Shown: piece by piece, positions 14,907-14,969 of the stretch
Numbering within the stretch: the stretch's first letter is position 1
How the letters are laid out: each line of letters opens with the position of its first letter
Origin: an uncultured Atopobiaceae bacterium
GTDB taxonomy: Bacteria > Actinomycetota > Coriobacteriia > Coriobacteriales > Atopobiaceae
NCBI GenBank assembly: GCA_905235165.1
Contig: CAJOKK010000060.1
Location: 1-14,969 of the forward strand
Reading direction: 5' to 3'
Length of the DNA stretch: 14,969 nt
Made by a program: the position numbers and the translations under genes
Notes under the pieces: generated by a model
What the model saw: the letters and a program-made list of their open reading frames with translations, nothing else
What the model was told of the DNA's origin: nothing
Databases searched by the model: none

Positions 14907-14969
14907 GCAACAAAACCCGACAAGAACGACCCTCCAGATGTCAGGAAATGTTGCTCCAGCAACATTTCC
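14907..14969. repeat. Repeat family A, inverted: half copy plus copy truncated by the window end
   Basis: The right half of a family A palindrome (GCAACA, AAA, CCCGACA; 14907-14922) is followed by a 16-bp spacer (14923-14938). That spacer is the reverse complement, with one or two changes, of the spacers at 5588-5655. Next comes a copy from 14939 that runs off the window. Here the internal loop is AAA/TTT and therefore fully paired, and the centre is TCCA. The half copy starts 2 bases after the last family C copy. Confidence 0.8.

Overview
The window looks like chromosomal DNA from a high-GC, anaerobic Gram-positive actinobacterium. The best guess is class Coriobacteriia (Olsenella, Collinsella or a relative). 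This is inferred from base composition, the giant fused acyl-CoA dehydratase activase, and the mix of ECF vitamin import and type II-like MurB. No rRNA or other phylogenetic marker is present, so the genus is uncertain. Nearly all of the window is ordinary core and metabolic DNA. There is no integrase, transposase, CRISPR array or tRNA.

Left block (1-5480), minus strand: a TetR-type regulator (start 5411) and a 1533-residue protein (start 4714) overlap by 8 bases and form one transcription unit. The large protein carries two BadF/HgdC-type ATPase domains plus DUF2229/HgdB-like regions. The regulator promoter carries two 16-bp TGTG-N8-CACA palindromes, one lying over the -10, which suggests autorepression of the pair.

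Middle block (5480-9800), plus strand: an intergenic array of three 36-bp nested palindromes at an exact 52-bp period; an exported lipoprotein with a tyrosine-phosphatase body whose signal peptide and catalytic body are in different frames (apparent one-base frameshift near 6019-6021); aldose 1-epimerase (galM); and a UPF0210/PFL-family protein. A strong bidirectional terminator at about 9740-9778 separates the last from the convergent murB.

Right block (9815-14538): murB and, upstream of it, a small zinc-ribbon-like protein lie on the minus strand. Diverging from them is an FMN-riboswitch-controlled operon with RibU (riboflavin S component), a fused double ATPase EcfA and EcfT. This appears to be a self-contained riboflavin ECF importer under FMN feedback, with the riboswitch P1 helix ending next to the RibU ribosome binding site.

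The most unusual structure is non-coding. From 14561 to the window end there is a mosaic of at least three unrelated nested-palindrome repeats. Three families (including the one at 5552-5691, which reappears inverted at 14907-14969) use exactly the same 52-bp spacing although their sequences are unrelated. A further inverted/direct repeat set (TGACTCA) lies at 1-96.
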